Source: JANQKX01 sp039028695 (GTDB taxonomy: Bacteria; Pseudomonadota; Alphaproteobacteria; Kiloniellales; Kiloniellaceae). From it: 64,000 nucleotides of DNA. The notes beneath the pieces were generated by a model. It ran no database searches, was not told the origin of the DNA, and saw nothing but the letters and a program-made list of their open reading frames with translations. The translations under genes were made by a program, and so were the position numbers. Within the stretch, counting starts at the first letter, position 1; each line of letters starts with the position of its first letter. Location of the stretch: the NCBI GenBank assembly GCA_039028695.1, contig JBCCHN010000010.1, positions 1 through 64,000 of the forward strand. Reading direction: 5' to 3'. Below are positions 16,695 through 25,596 of the stretch, piece after piece.

Positions 16695-19597
16695 TGTCCC
16701 AGTCTTTCCAGAATAAAGGGAATGTGCACCTGGTCGGCTTTGTAGTTACCGGTCAAGGCATGCATGACCAAGTTAACGCCGAAACGGTAGGCGAATTCCC
16801 GTTGGTGGGGGCCGCCCGGTACCAAGACGTTGACCGGCTGACCGACCGAATTCACGGCCCAGGCACTGGCCCAATCGTTGGCCCCGATGACGACAGATGT
16901 GACACCATCGTTGCTAGCGTTTTCGCCGCTTTCCACCCAAAGGGTGCCGCCTGTATAGCGGCCGGGGTAATCTTGGAGCAGGTAAAAGGCCTTGGTCAGA
17001 ACGTGATCTGGCGGGACGGGTTCCAGGTTGGGAATATCCAGACCTTCGGCGATGCGCTGCAGGTTTTGACTGCCCTCACTGGATTGGCCCAGGATCTGCG
17101 AGCCCGCCGAGGGGTCCCGCAAATCGAACAAGATCGTGCCACCATTTTTAAGATAATCGTTCACCTTGTCCTTGGCTCTATCACTCAACAAGGGCTGTTC
17201 TGGCGTCACTGGCCAGTAAAGCAGGGGAAAAAAGGAAAGGTCGTCCTGTTCCAAATCAACCGGCAGGGGAGGGCCTGGCTCCACCGACGTACGCCGCTGC
17301 AACACCAGGGTGAGGCCGAACAAACCGGCCCGGCTGACATCGTCGATGTGAGAAACATCGGTCACCACATAAGCCAATCGGGGCACCAGGGTCGCTTCCA
17401 GGGCGCGCCGATCCTCATAGTCGGAGACGCCACTGCTGGACTGAGCCATGGCCGGTCCGGCGGTCAAAAGGCTGGTCGCTATAAGACCGGCACTTAGGGA
17501 TGCCGAGAATACCATAAGGCTTGTCGTGGCGGAGAGGGGGCCACGGCCAATGGGTAAGTGACCACGCAAAAGCAAGGAAATGAAAAAATCCACCAATAAC
17601 AGGGCAAAAGCTGCCAGCAAGAGCCAAGGTTTAAGATCCAGCTCGCGAACCTGGTCATAGGGGCTTTGCAAAATACCGTCTGGCAGTCCGGTAAGGGGCG
17701 CCAGGGAAAGCTCTTCTTGACCCAGATTGCGCGCCACCCGTTGCTCTTTGGAGCCGTAGTAGCCCGGCGGATGCCGCGGGCCAAGAGGTGTTTCTAACGA
17801 TAGGGCCGAAGAGCTTGCGTCGGCGGCAGCGTCTTCCCCCGCTTGGTCGCCATCTTCACGATCGCTTTCCAACACCCAGGGTAAAACTTCAGGGGCTGGC
17901 GCGGTAAGCCGGCCAAAGCCGTCCAGGGTGGCGATAGGCGCCAGACTTTCCTGACCCTGCCCTGCGACGCCCTGACTAACGTTCAACACTCGTTCCAGCA
18001 TCTCCACAAACAAACCGGCGATGGGCAACTCGGACCATTCCGTATTGGCGCTAATGTGGAACAAAACCGTCCAGCCATCACCCTCTTTGGCGGCCGTTAC
18101 CAAGGGCGTGCCGTCGCTGAGTTTAGCCCAGGTCTTTTCCGCGAGGTCCAGGGAGGGTTCGGCCAAGACCTGCCGCTTGATCACCACCTCTTCGGGTACG
18201 GCGAGATTCGCAAAGGGGCTTTGGGGCTCAAAAGGCGCCAATTGAGCCGGCGAATCCCAGGTCAAAACACCCCCTAAGACCCGGTCGCCGCCGCGCAACT
18301 GTACGGGCAAAAGGGAACTTGCCTCAGCTTGCGCCAAGTTCGGACCGGCGAAGCGCAGCAACAGGCCGCCATTTCGGACCCAAGGGGCAATTAGGCTTTC
18401 TTCGGCAGGTGACAAGGGATTGGCCCCGTCGGATACGACCAGAACCGCGAGGTCGCGGGCCAATAGCTCTTCCACGCTGCCTTTGCGCAATTCGGTAAAG
18501 GGCTCAAGGGCGCGGCTTAGGTAGTAATCCTCACTCAACAGGGGCTGGGGGCTGCTGTCAGATTTTGGGCCGACCAATCCCACCGGCCGTCGCCGCCAGC
18601 GTTCGTCGATTAGCAAGGTGGCACCGGCACTTTCCTCTCCGGCGATGCGTATGGCCGTGATTCGGTTCCGCAATTCCGCGGGCAAATCCAATGACACGGT
18701 GCCGATCGCCTCGCCTGTTTCAAATTGCAAGGGTACCTGGGCGATGGTTTCCCCGTCATCACCGGTAGCCCGCAAGGTTATAAGACCCGGCCCCTCGGTC
18801 CAGGCCCGTTGCGCACGTAAGACCAGCTCACCGCCCAAGCTGCGGGGCGGCAAAAGCAGGTGAGCCAATCCAGCTTCTTGGGGCGCCATCAGGTTGGTAG
18901 GGCCGAGCCGGAGCAATTGGTTGGCCAGATCTGCGTCCAGATCGCTGATGGTTGATGATTTAAGGCCATCGGATAGCCACACCACCTGTACCTGCTCGTC
19001 GAGGGAGATCTCCGACAATTGAGCGGACAGGGAGGCTCTATCGCTGGGCCATGGGTGGGGTGCTAAAGCGGCCAACTGACGGCGAGCCTCGCCGGCGGGC
19101 AGCTTCGGACTGGCAATTGGGGGGCGTGCGTCTGATTGATTCTGATTGTTGGTTGGATTTTGCTGCGACGTCATCGATGCGATCGTGGGGGCGGTGGTTA
19201 TCAGAATCACCTCGCGATTTTCCCGCTCTGCCTGACCTAGGACCCGGTCGGCTTCCGCTTTAACATCCGGCCAGCTTTGTGCCGCACTCCATCCATTGTC
19301 GATGATCAGTAGCAAGGGGCCCTTACCCGCCAACCTATCGCTGGGATTAAGCAGCGGCTGAGCCAACCCGATGATAATCAAGGCGACGATCAGCAGACGC
19401 AGCAATAACAGCCACCAGGGTGTCCGGGCGGGTGTTTCCTCGGGTGTATTTAATCCGGTCAGCAGTCGGATGGCCGGAAAGGAAAAGCGTTTCGCTGCAG
19501 GCGGCGTCAATCGTAAAAGCAGCCAAATAAGGGGTAGCCCGGCCAAGGCCAGCAGGATCCACGGTTGGGCAAATGCAAAAAGGCCAAGGTTCCACAT
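16691..19597 (-). CDS. BatA-like N-terminus plus DUF4159 membrane protein
   Basis: A 968-residue protein. Residues 1-75 form the BatA-type double membrane anchor. A VWA-like domain follows with a degenerate MIDAS (DNGWS near residue 98). A long middle region contains a VLVVSDGANPLSP stretch. Two further membrane segments lie at about 660-680 and 700-720, and a C-terminal DUF4159 domain (about 735-965) contains DLSFFPLLYWPV and NGGTILFDLRDP. Such proteins accompany moxR and DUF58 genes across Alphaproteobacteria, but their role is not established. It is coupled to the downstream gene by a four-base overlap and follows DUF58 with a five-base gap. Confidence 0.85.
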   Translation of the reverse strand: MWNLGLFAFAQPWILLALAGLPLIWLLLRLTPPAAKRFSFPAIRLLTGLNTPEETPARTPWWLLLLRLLIVALIIIGLAQPLLNPSDRLAGKGPLLLIIDNGWSAAQSWPDVKAEADRVLGQAERENREVILITTAPTIASMTSQQNPTNNQNQSDARPPIASPKLPAGEARRQLAALAPHPWPSDRASLSAQLSEISLDEQVQVVWLSDGLKSSTISDLDADLANQLLRLGPTNLMAPQEAGLAHLLLPPRSLGGELVLRAQRAWTEGPGLITLRATGDDGETIAQVPLQFETGEAIGTVSLDLPAELRNRITAIRIAGEESAGATLLIDERWRRRPVGLVGPKSDSSPQPLLSEDYYLSRALEPFTELRKGSVEELLARDLAVLVVSDGANPLSPAEESLIAPWVRNGGLLLRFAGPNLAQAEASSLLPVQLRGGDRVLGGVLTWDSPAQLAPFEPQSPFANLAVPEEVVIKRQVLAEPSLDLAEKTWAKLSDGTPLVTAAKEGDGWTVLFHISANTEWSELPIAGLFVEMLERVLNVSQGVAGQGQESLAPIATLDGFGRLTAPAPEVLPWVLESDREDGDQAGEDAAADASSSALSLETPLGPRHPPGYYGSKEQRVARNLGQEELSLAPLTGLPDGILQSPYDQVRELDLKPWLLLAAFALLLVDFFISLLLRGHLPIGRGPLSATTSLMVFSASLSAGLIATSLLTAGPAMAQSSSGVSDYEDRRALEATLVPRLAYVVTDVSHIDDVSRAGLFGLTLVLQRRTSVEPGPPLPVDLEQDDLSFFPLLYWPVTPEQPLLSDRAKDKVNDYLKNGGTILFDLRDPSAGSQILGQSSEGSQNLQRIAEGLDIPNLEPVPPDHVLTKAFYLLQDYPGRYTGGTLWVESGENASNDGVTSVVIGANDWASAWAVNSVGQPVNVLVPGGPHQREFAYRFGVNLVMHALTGNYKADQVHIPFILERLGQ

Positions 19598-19602
19598 TGC
19601 CG

Positions 19603-20487
19603 CTACCCCGTCACCGAGTGGCTCAAGGCGCTAAAGAGGGCCAGAAGGGCGTTTTGAGCCGGTTGGTCGCAGCGGTGGAAGTCATAGCCCCATCCCAGGC
19701 TTCGGGTGAGGTTACGTAGGCCGTCGCGTTGCCGGGTCAATCTGGCGACATAGTCCGGGCGAACCTTTTCAACTTTGGCCAAGAGCCAAGGCGTTTCGCC
19801 TTCCAAGCCCTCGAAGCGGACCCGACCCTGATAGGGCAGGGCCTCTTCTGCAGGATCGAGAATCTGCAAAATATGCCCTTTGACACCGGCGCTGGCATAG
19901 CCGCGCACGACTTGCTCGATCTCGGGCAAGGGGTCAAGGAAATCGCCGATAAAGACCACTTGGCCATGACGGGGCAGGGGGCGGATGGGTGGCAAGCTGT
20001 TGTCGCTGGTGCCTGCCAACTCGATTTGATGGGCCAAACGCGATAGGACGGCGCGGCTGCTTGCGGGCCGGTCGCCGGTCTCCAGAAGAGCAACATGCTC
20101 GCCGCCGCGGATCAGTAGATCGGCAAGAGCCAAGGTCAAAAGATCGGCACGACCCCGCTTGTCGGGAAATTTTTTCGACGAGCGCCAAGACATGGAGGCG
20201 GAGGTGTCGCGCCACAACCAAGTCGATTGTGCCGCCTCCCATTCCATCTCTCGGACGAAAACCCGATCCCGTTTAGCGGTTTGGCGCCAGTCTATGGATT
20301 GGGGTTGGTCGCCCATGTCGTAGGGTCGGAACTGCCAGAATGTCTCGCCTTGTCCCACGCGCCGACGCCCGTGCACTCCCTGGGCCACCGTTGAGGCCAC
20401 CCGCTGAGCCTCGACCAATAAAGGGGGTAATCGCGCCGACAGTTTTTCGGCCCGTTGCCTCAAGGTAAAGGCGGCTGATTCACTCAT
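19603..20487 (-). CDS. DUF58 domain-containing protein
   Basis: A 294-residue DUF58 protein. The family core YDMGDQPQSIDWRQTAKR begins near residue 54 and is followed by a VWA-like region with a DTSASM box near 92. DUF58 proteins are partners of MoxR AAA+ ATPases and act with VWA proteins, likely in maturation or assembly of other proteins. No membrane anchor is seen. It lies 49 bases after moxR and five bases before the DUF4159 gene, so it is clearly in one operon. Confidence 0.9.
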   Translation of the reverse strand: MSESAAFTLRQRAEKLSARLPPLLVEAQRVASTVAQGVHGRRRVGQGETFWQFRPYDMGDQPQSIDWRQTAKRDRVFVREMEWEAAQSTWLWRDTSASMSWRSSKKFPDKRGRADLLTLALADLLIRGGEHVALLETGDRPASSRAVLSRLAHQIELAGTSDNSLPPIRPLPRHGQVVFIGDFLDPLPEIEQVVRGYASAGVKGHILQILDPAEEALPYQGRVRFEGLEGETPWLLAKVEKVRPDYVARLTRQRDGLRNLTRSLGWGYDFHRCDQPAQNALLALFSALSHSVTG

Positions 20488-20536
20488 AAAGAACTTGTCA
20501 TCCTAGAGCTTATTTGCGTCTGCACCTCCGCCCTTT

Positions 20537-21553
20537 CTACTCAAAAGGCGCGGTCAGCCGGGCAATGATGTCGTCAAGGGTAATGCCGTCGGCCCGGGCG
20601 GCAAAGTTAAGGTTCATGCGGTGCCTCAAGACCGGACCGGCCAAGGCGACCACATCGTCGATGGAGGGCGCTAAACGGCCATCGATGAGGGCCCGGGCTC
20701 GAACCGCCAACATCAGGGCCTGGCTGGCCCGTGGCCCAGGTCCCCAAGCGACGCTGTCTCGGACTTCGGGATGATCGCTGCTATCCGGGCGACCGTTGCG
20801 CACGATGGTCAAGATGGCCTCCACCACGGTCTCGCCCACGGGAATGCGCCGAACCAGGCGCTGGGCGCCCATCAATTCGTCGGCTTTCATTACCTGCAAT
20901 GCATCTGAAGAGGTGACCCCCGTGGTGGCAATCAGCATCTGGCGTTCCGCCTCTAGATCCGGATAGGTAACATCGATCTGCAGTAAAAAACGGTCGAGTT
21001 GGGCTTCGGGCAGGGGATAGGTGCCCTCCTGTTCCAAGGGGTTTTGGGTTGCCAGCACATGGAAGGGCCGCGGCAAGTCATGGCTTTGACCGGCGACTGT
21101 GACTCGCCGTTCCTGCATGGCCTGGAGCAAGGCCGATTGGGTTCGCGGGCTGGCCCGGTTAATTTCATCCGCCATCAACAGCTGGCAAAACACCGGCCCA
21201 GGAATGAAGCGGAAGGACCGTTGACCGCCGTCGCTTTCCTCCAGCACTTCCGAGCCGAGAATATCGGCCGGCATCAAATCGGGGGTGCATTGCACTCTTT
21301 TGTCTTCCAGGCCAAAAACCTCGCCCAAGGTTTCGACCAAACGGGTCTTGGCGAGGCCCGGCACGCCGATCAGTAAGGCGTGCCCGCCGGCCAAAAGCGA
21401 GATCAGGGTCTGATCGACCACATCCTGCTGACCGAAGATGACCCGACCGATGCTATCGCGCACATTTTGCAGCCTGTGGCCCAACTGTTCGATATCCGAG
21501 GCCAGCTCGCTAACCGAGCCGACGTCGCTGGGGACTTGAGGGGTGATTGTCAC
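20537..21553 (-). CDS. moxR: MoxR-family AAA+ ATPase
   Basis: A 338-residue AAA+ ATPase, first gene of the leftward operon. Walker A (GVPGLAKTR) is near residue 60, and Walker B with its neighbouring segment (LMADEINRASPRTQSALLQAM) near 125. The ATQNPLEQEGTYPLPEAQ box near 172 is characteristic of MoxR. The start appears to be GTG at 21553, since no nearby in-frame ATG fits the family N-terminus. MoxR proteins are thought to act as chaperones with VWA partners, two of which are encoded downstream. Confidence 0.93.
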   Translation of the reverse strand: MTITPQVPSDVGSVSELASDIEQLGHRLQNVRDSIGRVIFGQQDVVDQTLISLLAGGHALLIGVPGLAKTRLVETLGEVFGLEDKRVQCTPDLMPADILGSEVLEESDGGQRSFRFIPGPVFCQLLMADEINRASPRTQSALLQAMQERRVTVAGQSHDLPRPFHVLATQNPLEQEGTYPLPEAQLDRFLLQIDVTYPDLEAERQMLIATTGVTSSDALQVMKADELMGAQRLVRRIPVGETVVEAILTIVRNGRPDSSDHPEVRDSVAWGPGPRASQALMLAVRARALIDGRLAPSIDDVVALAGPVLRHRMNLNFAARADGITLDDIIARLTAPFE

Positions 21554-21573
21554 GGGGTCTCGCTTTCTATTTC

Positions 21574-21590
21574 CTTATGAGCACCATAAG
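21574..21590. promoter_or_regulatory. Inverted repeat between moxR and the DUF1285 gene
   Basis: A perfect 6-base inverted repeat, CTTATG-5-CATAAG, lies in the 99-base divergent gap about 21 bases upstream of the moxR start. The position suits a regulator-binding site affecting one or both directions. No regulator is identified. Confidence 0.3.
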
Positions 21591-21652
21591 CATATTTAGC
21601 TATTGTGGCGGCATTAGGCTAACCATGTGGCCGGCGCACCAGGAGAATGGCA

Positions 21653-22222
21653 ATGACGGATAAAAAGCCAACGCCCAAGCACTCGGCGACTCTAACTCAA
21701 AAGATAGGGAATCCTTTACCTTTTGGCGAGTCGCATGACTTGGGAGCCTTACCGCCTGTTCATGATTTCGATTTTCGCATCGACCGGCAGGGGGAATGGT
21801 ACTACCGAGGATCGCTTATTAAGCGCAAAGCCTTGGTAAAACTCTTTTCGACCATCCTTAAGCGCGATGACCACGGTGTTTATTGGCTGCAAACCCCCGT
21901 GGAAAAAGCCAAGGTGCATGTCGAAGACGCCCCCTTTACCGCCGTTGAATTTTTCGTGAGGGAGGAAGATGGCCGTCAGGTCGCCGGTTTCCGCACCAAT
22001 CTTGATCACCACGTTGAGCTGGGCCCCGATCATCCCTTGCGGCTTGGCAGCGGCCCTCGCGATGGAGAACCGCGCCCCTACGTTCTGATTCGACCCCGCT
22101 TGGAAGCCCTGGTCACACGCCCAGCCTATTACCAAATGGCCAACGCGGCCATTGAAGAAAGATTTGAAGGAAGGCAAACTTTTGGAATAAGGAGCCAGGG
22201 GATGTTTTTTCCCCTGGACTAA
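21653..22222 (+). CDS. DUF1285 domain-containing protein
   Basis: A 189-residue protein of the DUF1285 family, which regularly accompanies the moxR cluster in Alphaproteobacteria. Recognisable parts are DFDFRIDRQGEWYYRGSLI near residue 40 and the final GMFFPLD. The reaction is unknown. The ATG at 21653 lies seven bases after AGGAG and is preferred over the ATG at 21647, which is too close. The last codons encode a GC-rich hairpin (22195-22217, CCAGGGGA/TCCCCTGG) that ends just before the stop and could affect mRNA stability. Confidence 0.85.
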   Translation: MTDKKPTPKHSATLTQKIGNPLPFGESHDLGALPPVHDFDFRIDRQGEWYYRGSLIKRKALVKLFSTILKRDDHGVYWLQTPVEKAKVHVEDAPFTAVEFFVREEDGRQVAGFRTNLDHHVELGPDHPLRLGSGPRDGEPRPYVLIRPRLEALVTRPAYYQMANAAIEERFEGRQTFGIRSQGMFFPLD

Positions 22223-22289
22223 AAACTATTTCGACTAGGTGACGTTTTGCGACGGGTATCGTTTTGCGAGATTATAAAGGCAGGCTCTC

Positions 22290-22973
22290 TTGACCCTCGA
22301 TGATGTCCTTGAGTGCTTACGGTCGGCCCGGCCGCCGGGCCAAAGGACTTCGCCCAAGAGCCCAACGGAATTGGCTCAAGGGGCGGTCAGTTCGCCCTCA
22401 TCCGGCGCCGGCACCCGCGGTGATCATGATCTCAATCCGGATTTTTATGACCCCAAGCGCCCTTTAAAGGGCGCGGCCGTCCTTGTGCCTCTGGTGGTTC
22501 GCACGGAGGGATTGACCGTGTTGCTGACTAAACGCACCAGCCATCTCCAGCATCATCCCGGCCAGATCTCCTTCCCCGGCGGTGGCATAGATCCGGTTGA
22601 CGAAGACGCCAAGGCCGCCGCATTGCGTGAGACGGAGGAGGAGATCGGCCTGGACCGCAGGCGAATTGACCTGGTTGGGCGGCTCGACACTTACCTGACC
22701 CGGACAGGCTTTGAGATCTATCCCTTGATTGGGATTGTTACGCCCCCCTTTACCTTGACGCCAGATACCTTTGAGGTGGCGGAGATTATCGAAGTTCCTC
22801 TGCCGTTTTTCCTCGAGCCGGACAATCGGGTGCACCATAGCCGGGTTTTTGAGGGCAAAGAGCGCTACTACTATGCCTATCCCTATGGCGACCATTACAT
22901 TTGGGGCGCCACGGCCGGTATGCTGAACAACCTGGTTGAGTTGCTGAGCGGGGCAAAAGGTCAGCGAAGTTAA
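22290..22973 (+). CDS. NUDIX hydrolase, CoA pyrophosphatase type
   Basis: A 227-residue NUDIX enzyme of the NudL/CoA-diphosphatase group. It carries the UPF0035 signature HHPGQISFPGG just before the NUDIX box, which reads GGIDPVDEDAKAAALRETEEEIGL (about 93-116) and has the REtEEE catalytic core. The predicted reaction is cleavage of CoA or related nucleoside diphosphates. The start looks to be TTG at 22290 after AAAGGCAGG; an ATG at 22300 is out of frame. It lies 39 bases before cca, probably in the same transcript. Confidence 0.9.
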   Translation: MTLDDVLECLRSARPPGQRTSPKSPTELAQGAVSSPSSGAGTRGDHDLNPDFYDPKRPLKGAAVLVPLVVRTEGLTVLLTKRTSHLQHHPGQISFPGGGIDPVDEDAKAAALRETEEEIGLDRRRIDLVGRLDTYLTRTGFEIYPLIGIVTPPFTLTPDTFEVAEIIEVPLPFFLEPDNRVHHSRVFEGKERYYYAYPYGDHYIWGATAGMLNNLVELLSGAKGQRS

Positions 22974-23011
22974 AGGGTCGGCCGAAACGGGATCGACAGG
23001 ATCAAAAGGTG

Positions 23012-24229
23012 ATGGATGCGAATCGGACACTAGAGCTTCAAGATTGGATGATCGCCGATGGGACGGTGGCGGTGATGAAGGCTTTGGGCGCCGGATCGCT
23101 GGATGTGCGATTTGTTGGCGGCTGTGTCCGGGATGCCATCCTTGAAAAACCCATAAAGGATGTGGACATCGCCACACCGGATCCTCCGGAAACCGTTATG
23201 AAAAAGTTGCAGGCCGCCGGCGTGAAAGCAATCCCCACCGGATTGGCCCACGGCACCATTACGGCGGTGGCTGATGGGCAAAATTTTGAAATCACCACCC
23301 TGCGCCAGGACCTGGCCTGCGACGGTCGCCATGCCAAGGTGGTCTTTACTGACGATTGGCGAGCCGATGCTGCGCGCCGGGACCTTACCATCAATGCCCT
23401 TTCCATGAGCCCTTCTGGGACGATTTACGACTATTTTGGCGGATTAGAGGACTTGTGGGTGGGGCGCGTTCGCTTTGTGGGTGATCCTCGCGCGCGCATT
23501 GCGGAGGATTACCTGCGCTTGCTGCGCTTTTTCCGTTTTCACGCCCATTACGGGCGGGGCGCTCCAGATCCGGCAGCTTTGAGCGCGGCCACCGATCTTA
23601 AGTCAAATTTGGGCCATCTCTCTGGCGAGCGGGTGCGTGAGGAACTCCTGCGTCTTTTGGCCGCGCGCGACCCTTTGCCAATGCTCCACATCATGGCCGA
23701 GCGGCAGGTCTTATCAAACATTCTGCCAGGTCAGAGTGACTTATCTCGCCTAGGCGATCTGGTTCAGCTCGATGTCGAAGGCTTGGCCACAAGCGATAGC
23801 CTGCTCCGATTGGCAGCGCTATCACCCAAGGGCGATCCGGCATTCCACGCTGATCGGTTAAAACTCAGCAATGCCCAGGCTCGTCGTTTGAGTGAAATCT
23901 CGTCTCACGCGCTGGCGGTTAATGAAGACCTGGGACCCAGTCTTTATCGCCGCGGGGCTGAAGCTGTGCGGGATTCGTGGCTCTTGGATTGGGCGGCCCA
24001 CCCCCTTTCCCATCAAAAAAAGGCCCGCCTGGCGGGCCTTGCTCAAATCGAGTCCTGGCAGCCCAAGGCCTTTCCCCTGACCGGCGCGGACCTGCTCGAA
24101 AGGGGGCTGGCGCCCGGCCCGGAAGTGGGGGATCTCTTACGTCAAATTGAGGACTGGTGGATTGCGGCCGAATTTGTCCCAGACCGGCCGGCCTGTCTCG
24201 CCGAGTTGGACAAACGCCTCCGGACGTAG
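23012..24229 (+). CDS. cca: CCA tRNA nucleotidyltransferase
   Basis: This enzyme adds or repairs the 3' CCA end of tRNAs. The class II polymerase head is clear: FVGGCVRDAIL near residue 33, with the DVDIATP metal-binding pair near 51 and RRDLTINALSM near 125. The RNA-binding body follows (AEDYLRLLRFFRFHA near 168). The protein is about 405 residues and has no HD domain. ATG at 23012 is chosen; a GTG lies just before it at 23009. Its 3' coding region contains a strong antisense terminator for the opposing transcript. Confidence 0.94.
   Translation: MDANRTLELQDWMIADGTVAVMKALGAGSLDVRFVGGCVRDAILEKPIKDVDIATPDPPETVMKKLQAAGVKAIPTGLAHGTITAVADGQNFEITTLRQDLACDGRHAKVVFTDDWRADAARRDLTINALSMSPSGTIYDYFGGLEDLWVGRVRFVGDPRARIAEDYLRLLRFFRFHAHYGRGAPDPAALSAATDLKSNLGHLSGERVREELLRLLAARDPLPMLHIMAERQVLSNILPGQSDLSRLGDLVQLDVEGLATSDSLLRLAALSPKGDPAFHADRLKLSNAQARRLSEISSHALAVNEDLGPSLYRRGAEAVRDSWLLDWAAHPLSHQKKARLAGLAQIESWQPKAFPLTGADLLERGLAPGPEVGDLLRQIEDWWIAAEFVPDRPACLAELDKRLRT
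24015..24040 (-). terminator. Rho-independent terminator embedded antisense in cca
   Basis: Read on the minus strand this is a perfect stem, AAGGCCCG/CGGGCCTT with a small loop, followed by seven T residues. It lies inside the cca coding region, 207 bases beyond the hemF stop. It is oriented to stop leftward transcription coming from trmL-hemF, implying 3' overlap of the two convergent transcripts. Confidence 0.75.
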
Positions 24230-24246
24230 GTTGCGTCGTTGGCGCC

Positions 24247-25131
24247 CTATGGCCATGCGGCCTCCGGGGGCAGAGACATGAGAATTGCCTCCACATTTCC
24301 GCCGGTCTTCAGGCCGAATTGAGTTCCCCTGTCGTAAAGCAGATTAAACTCCGCATAGCGCCCTCGGCGCACCAATTGGTGTTGCCGCTGCTCGTCGGTC
24401 CATGGTTCTTCAAAGTGCTGCCGCACCAGGTCGGGATAGACCTCGAGAAAGGCCTTGCCCACATCCTGGGTGAAGGCAAAATCCTGGTCCCAGTCACCGC
24501 TGTCCAAATAGTCGTAAAAAATGCCTCCGATGCCCCGGGGCTCCTTGCGGTGCGGCAAATAAAAATACTCATCGCACCACGCCTTGAAGCGTGGGTAGTA
24601 GTCCGGGTCGTGCTTGTCGCAGGCCGCTTTAAAGGCTCCATGGAACCGGGCCGTGTCGTCATCATTGGGGACCATGGGGGTCAGATCGCCGCCGCCCCCG
24701 AACCAGCTTTTGCCCGTGACGATATGACGCGTATTCATATGCACCGCCGGCACCCGCGGTGAGCGCAGGTGGGCAACCAGAGAAATTCCGCTGGCCCAAA
24801 AGCTTTGATTTTCCTCTGTTCCGGGAATCTTTTTGGCAAAGTCTGCTTCAAAGGTGCCATGAACCGTCGAGACGTTCACGCCCACCTTTTCGAAGACCCT
24901 GCCGTGCATGATAGACATGACGCCGCCGCCGCCATCCGGCCGGTTCCAGGCCTTGCGCTGGAATTTACCCGGTGCCACGTGGGAAAATCGATCCGCGTTG
25001 GGTCCGGAAAGTTCATGCTCCAAGGCCTCGAAGGCGCGGCAGATTTGATCCCTCAGATCCTCGAACCAGGCCCGAGCCTGGGTTTTTTGCTCTTCAATCC
25101 TATTGGTCATGAACGTGGTCGATCCACTCAA
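24247..25131 (-). CDS. hemF: Oxygen-dependent coproporphyrinogen-III oxidase
   Basis: HemF oxidatively decarboxylates coproporphyrinogen III to protoporphyrinogen IX in haem synthesis. The 294-residue protein has the family landmarks VHMNTRHIV and WFGGGGDLTPM near residues 120-145, the YYPRFKAWCDEYFYLPHR stretch and the GIGGIFYD motif near 200, and the C-terminal SLPPEAAW. It lies three bases after trmL and just upstream of the petABC region, fitting a need for haem in the bc1 complex. Confidence 0.96.
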   Translation of the reverse strand: MSGSTTFMTNRIEEQKTQARAWFEDLRDQICRAFEALEHELSGPNADRFSHVAPGKFQRKAWNRPDGGGGVMSIMHGRVFEKVGVNVSTVHGTFEADFAKKIPGTEENQSFWASGISLVAHLRSPRVPAVHMNTRHIVTGKSWFGGGGDLTPMVPNDDDTARFHGAFKAACDKHDPDYYPRFKAWCDEYFYLPHRKEPRGIGGIFYDYLDSGDWDQDFAFTQDVGKAFLEVYPDLVRQHFEEPWTDEQRQHQLVRRGRYAEFNLLYDRGTQFGLKTGGNVEAILMSLPPEAAWP

Positions 25132-25134
25132 GGT

Positions 25135-25596
25135 TTAGGTCCTGGAAAAGCCGCCGGTTTGCCGCAAGGCCTCGCCGGCCACCATGGCAGCAGCCTGGGC
25201 CACATTGATCGAGCGCAGTCCCTCTTTCAAAGGAATTCTGATCCGGGCATCGGCCAGATCGTGCACCTCCTGTGGTACCCCCGCGCTCTCTCGTCCCAAT
25301 AAGAGCCGGTCGCCATTTCTAAACGAAAAGTCACAATAGCTCTGATCACCCTTCGTGGTCAGCAAGACCAGGCGGGTGTTTTGACTCTTATGGTCGGCGC
25401 AATAGGCCTGCCAGGACCTGTGACGGGTCAGATCCAGATGCTCATAGTAGTCCATGGCCGCCCGCCGCAGGCGTTTATCGTCCAAAACAAAGCCGCAGGG
25501 CTCAATGATATCCACAGGCAAGGCCAAGCAGGCGGCCAGGCGCATCATCGTCCCGCAGTTCTGTGGAATATCAGGCTGATAGAGAACCAGCCGCAT
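25135..25596 (-). CDS. trmL: tRNA (cytidine/uridine-34-2'-O)-methyltransferase
   Basis: TrmL methylates the 2'-hydroxyl of the wobble base in tRNA-Leu. The 153-residue SPOUT protein shows PDIPQNCGTMMRLAA near residue 8, the knot segment LLLGRESAGVPQ near 95 and the terminal LRSINVAQAAAMVAGEALRQ. All are diagnostic, and the protein has no extra RNA-binding domain. An AAGGAG site precedes the ATG. It is the first gene of a leftward pair with hemF. Confidence 0.94.
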   Translation of the reverse strand: MRLVLYQPDIPQNCGTMMRLAACLALPVDIIEPCGFVLDDKRLRRAAMDYYEHLDLTRHRSWQAYCADHKSQNTRLVLLTTKGDQSYCDFSFRNGDRLLLGRESAGVPQEVHDLADARIRIPLKEGLRSINVAQAAAMVAGEALRQTGGFSRT

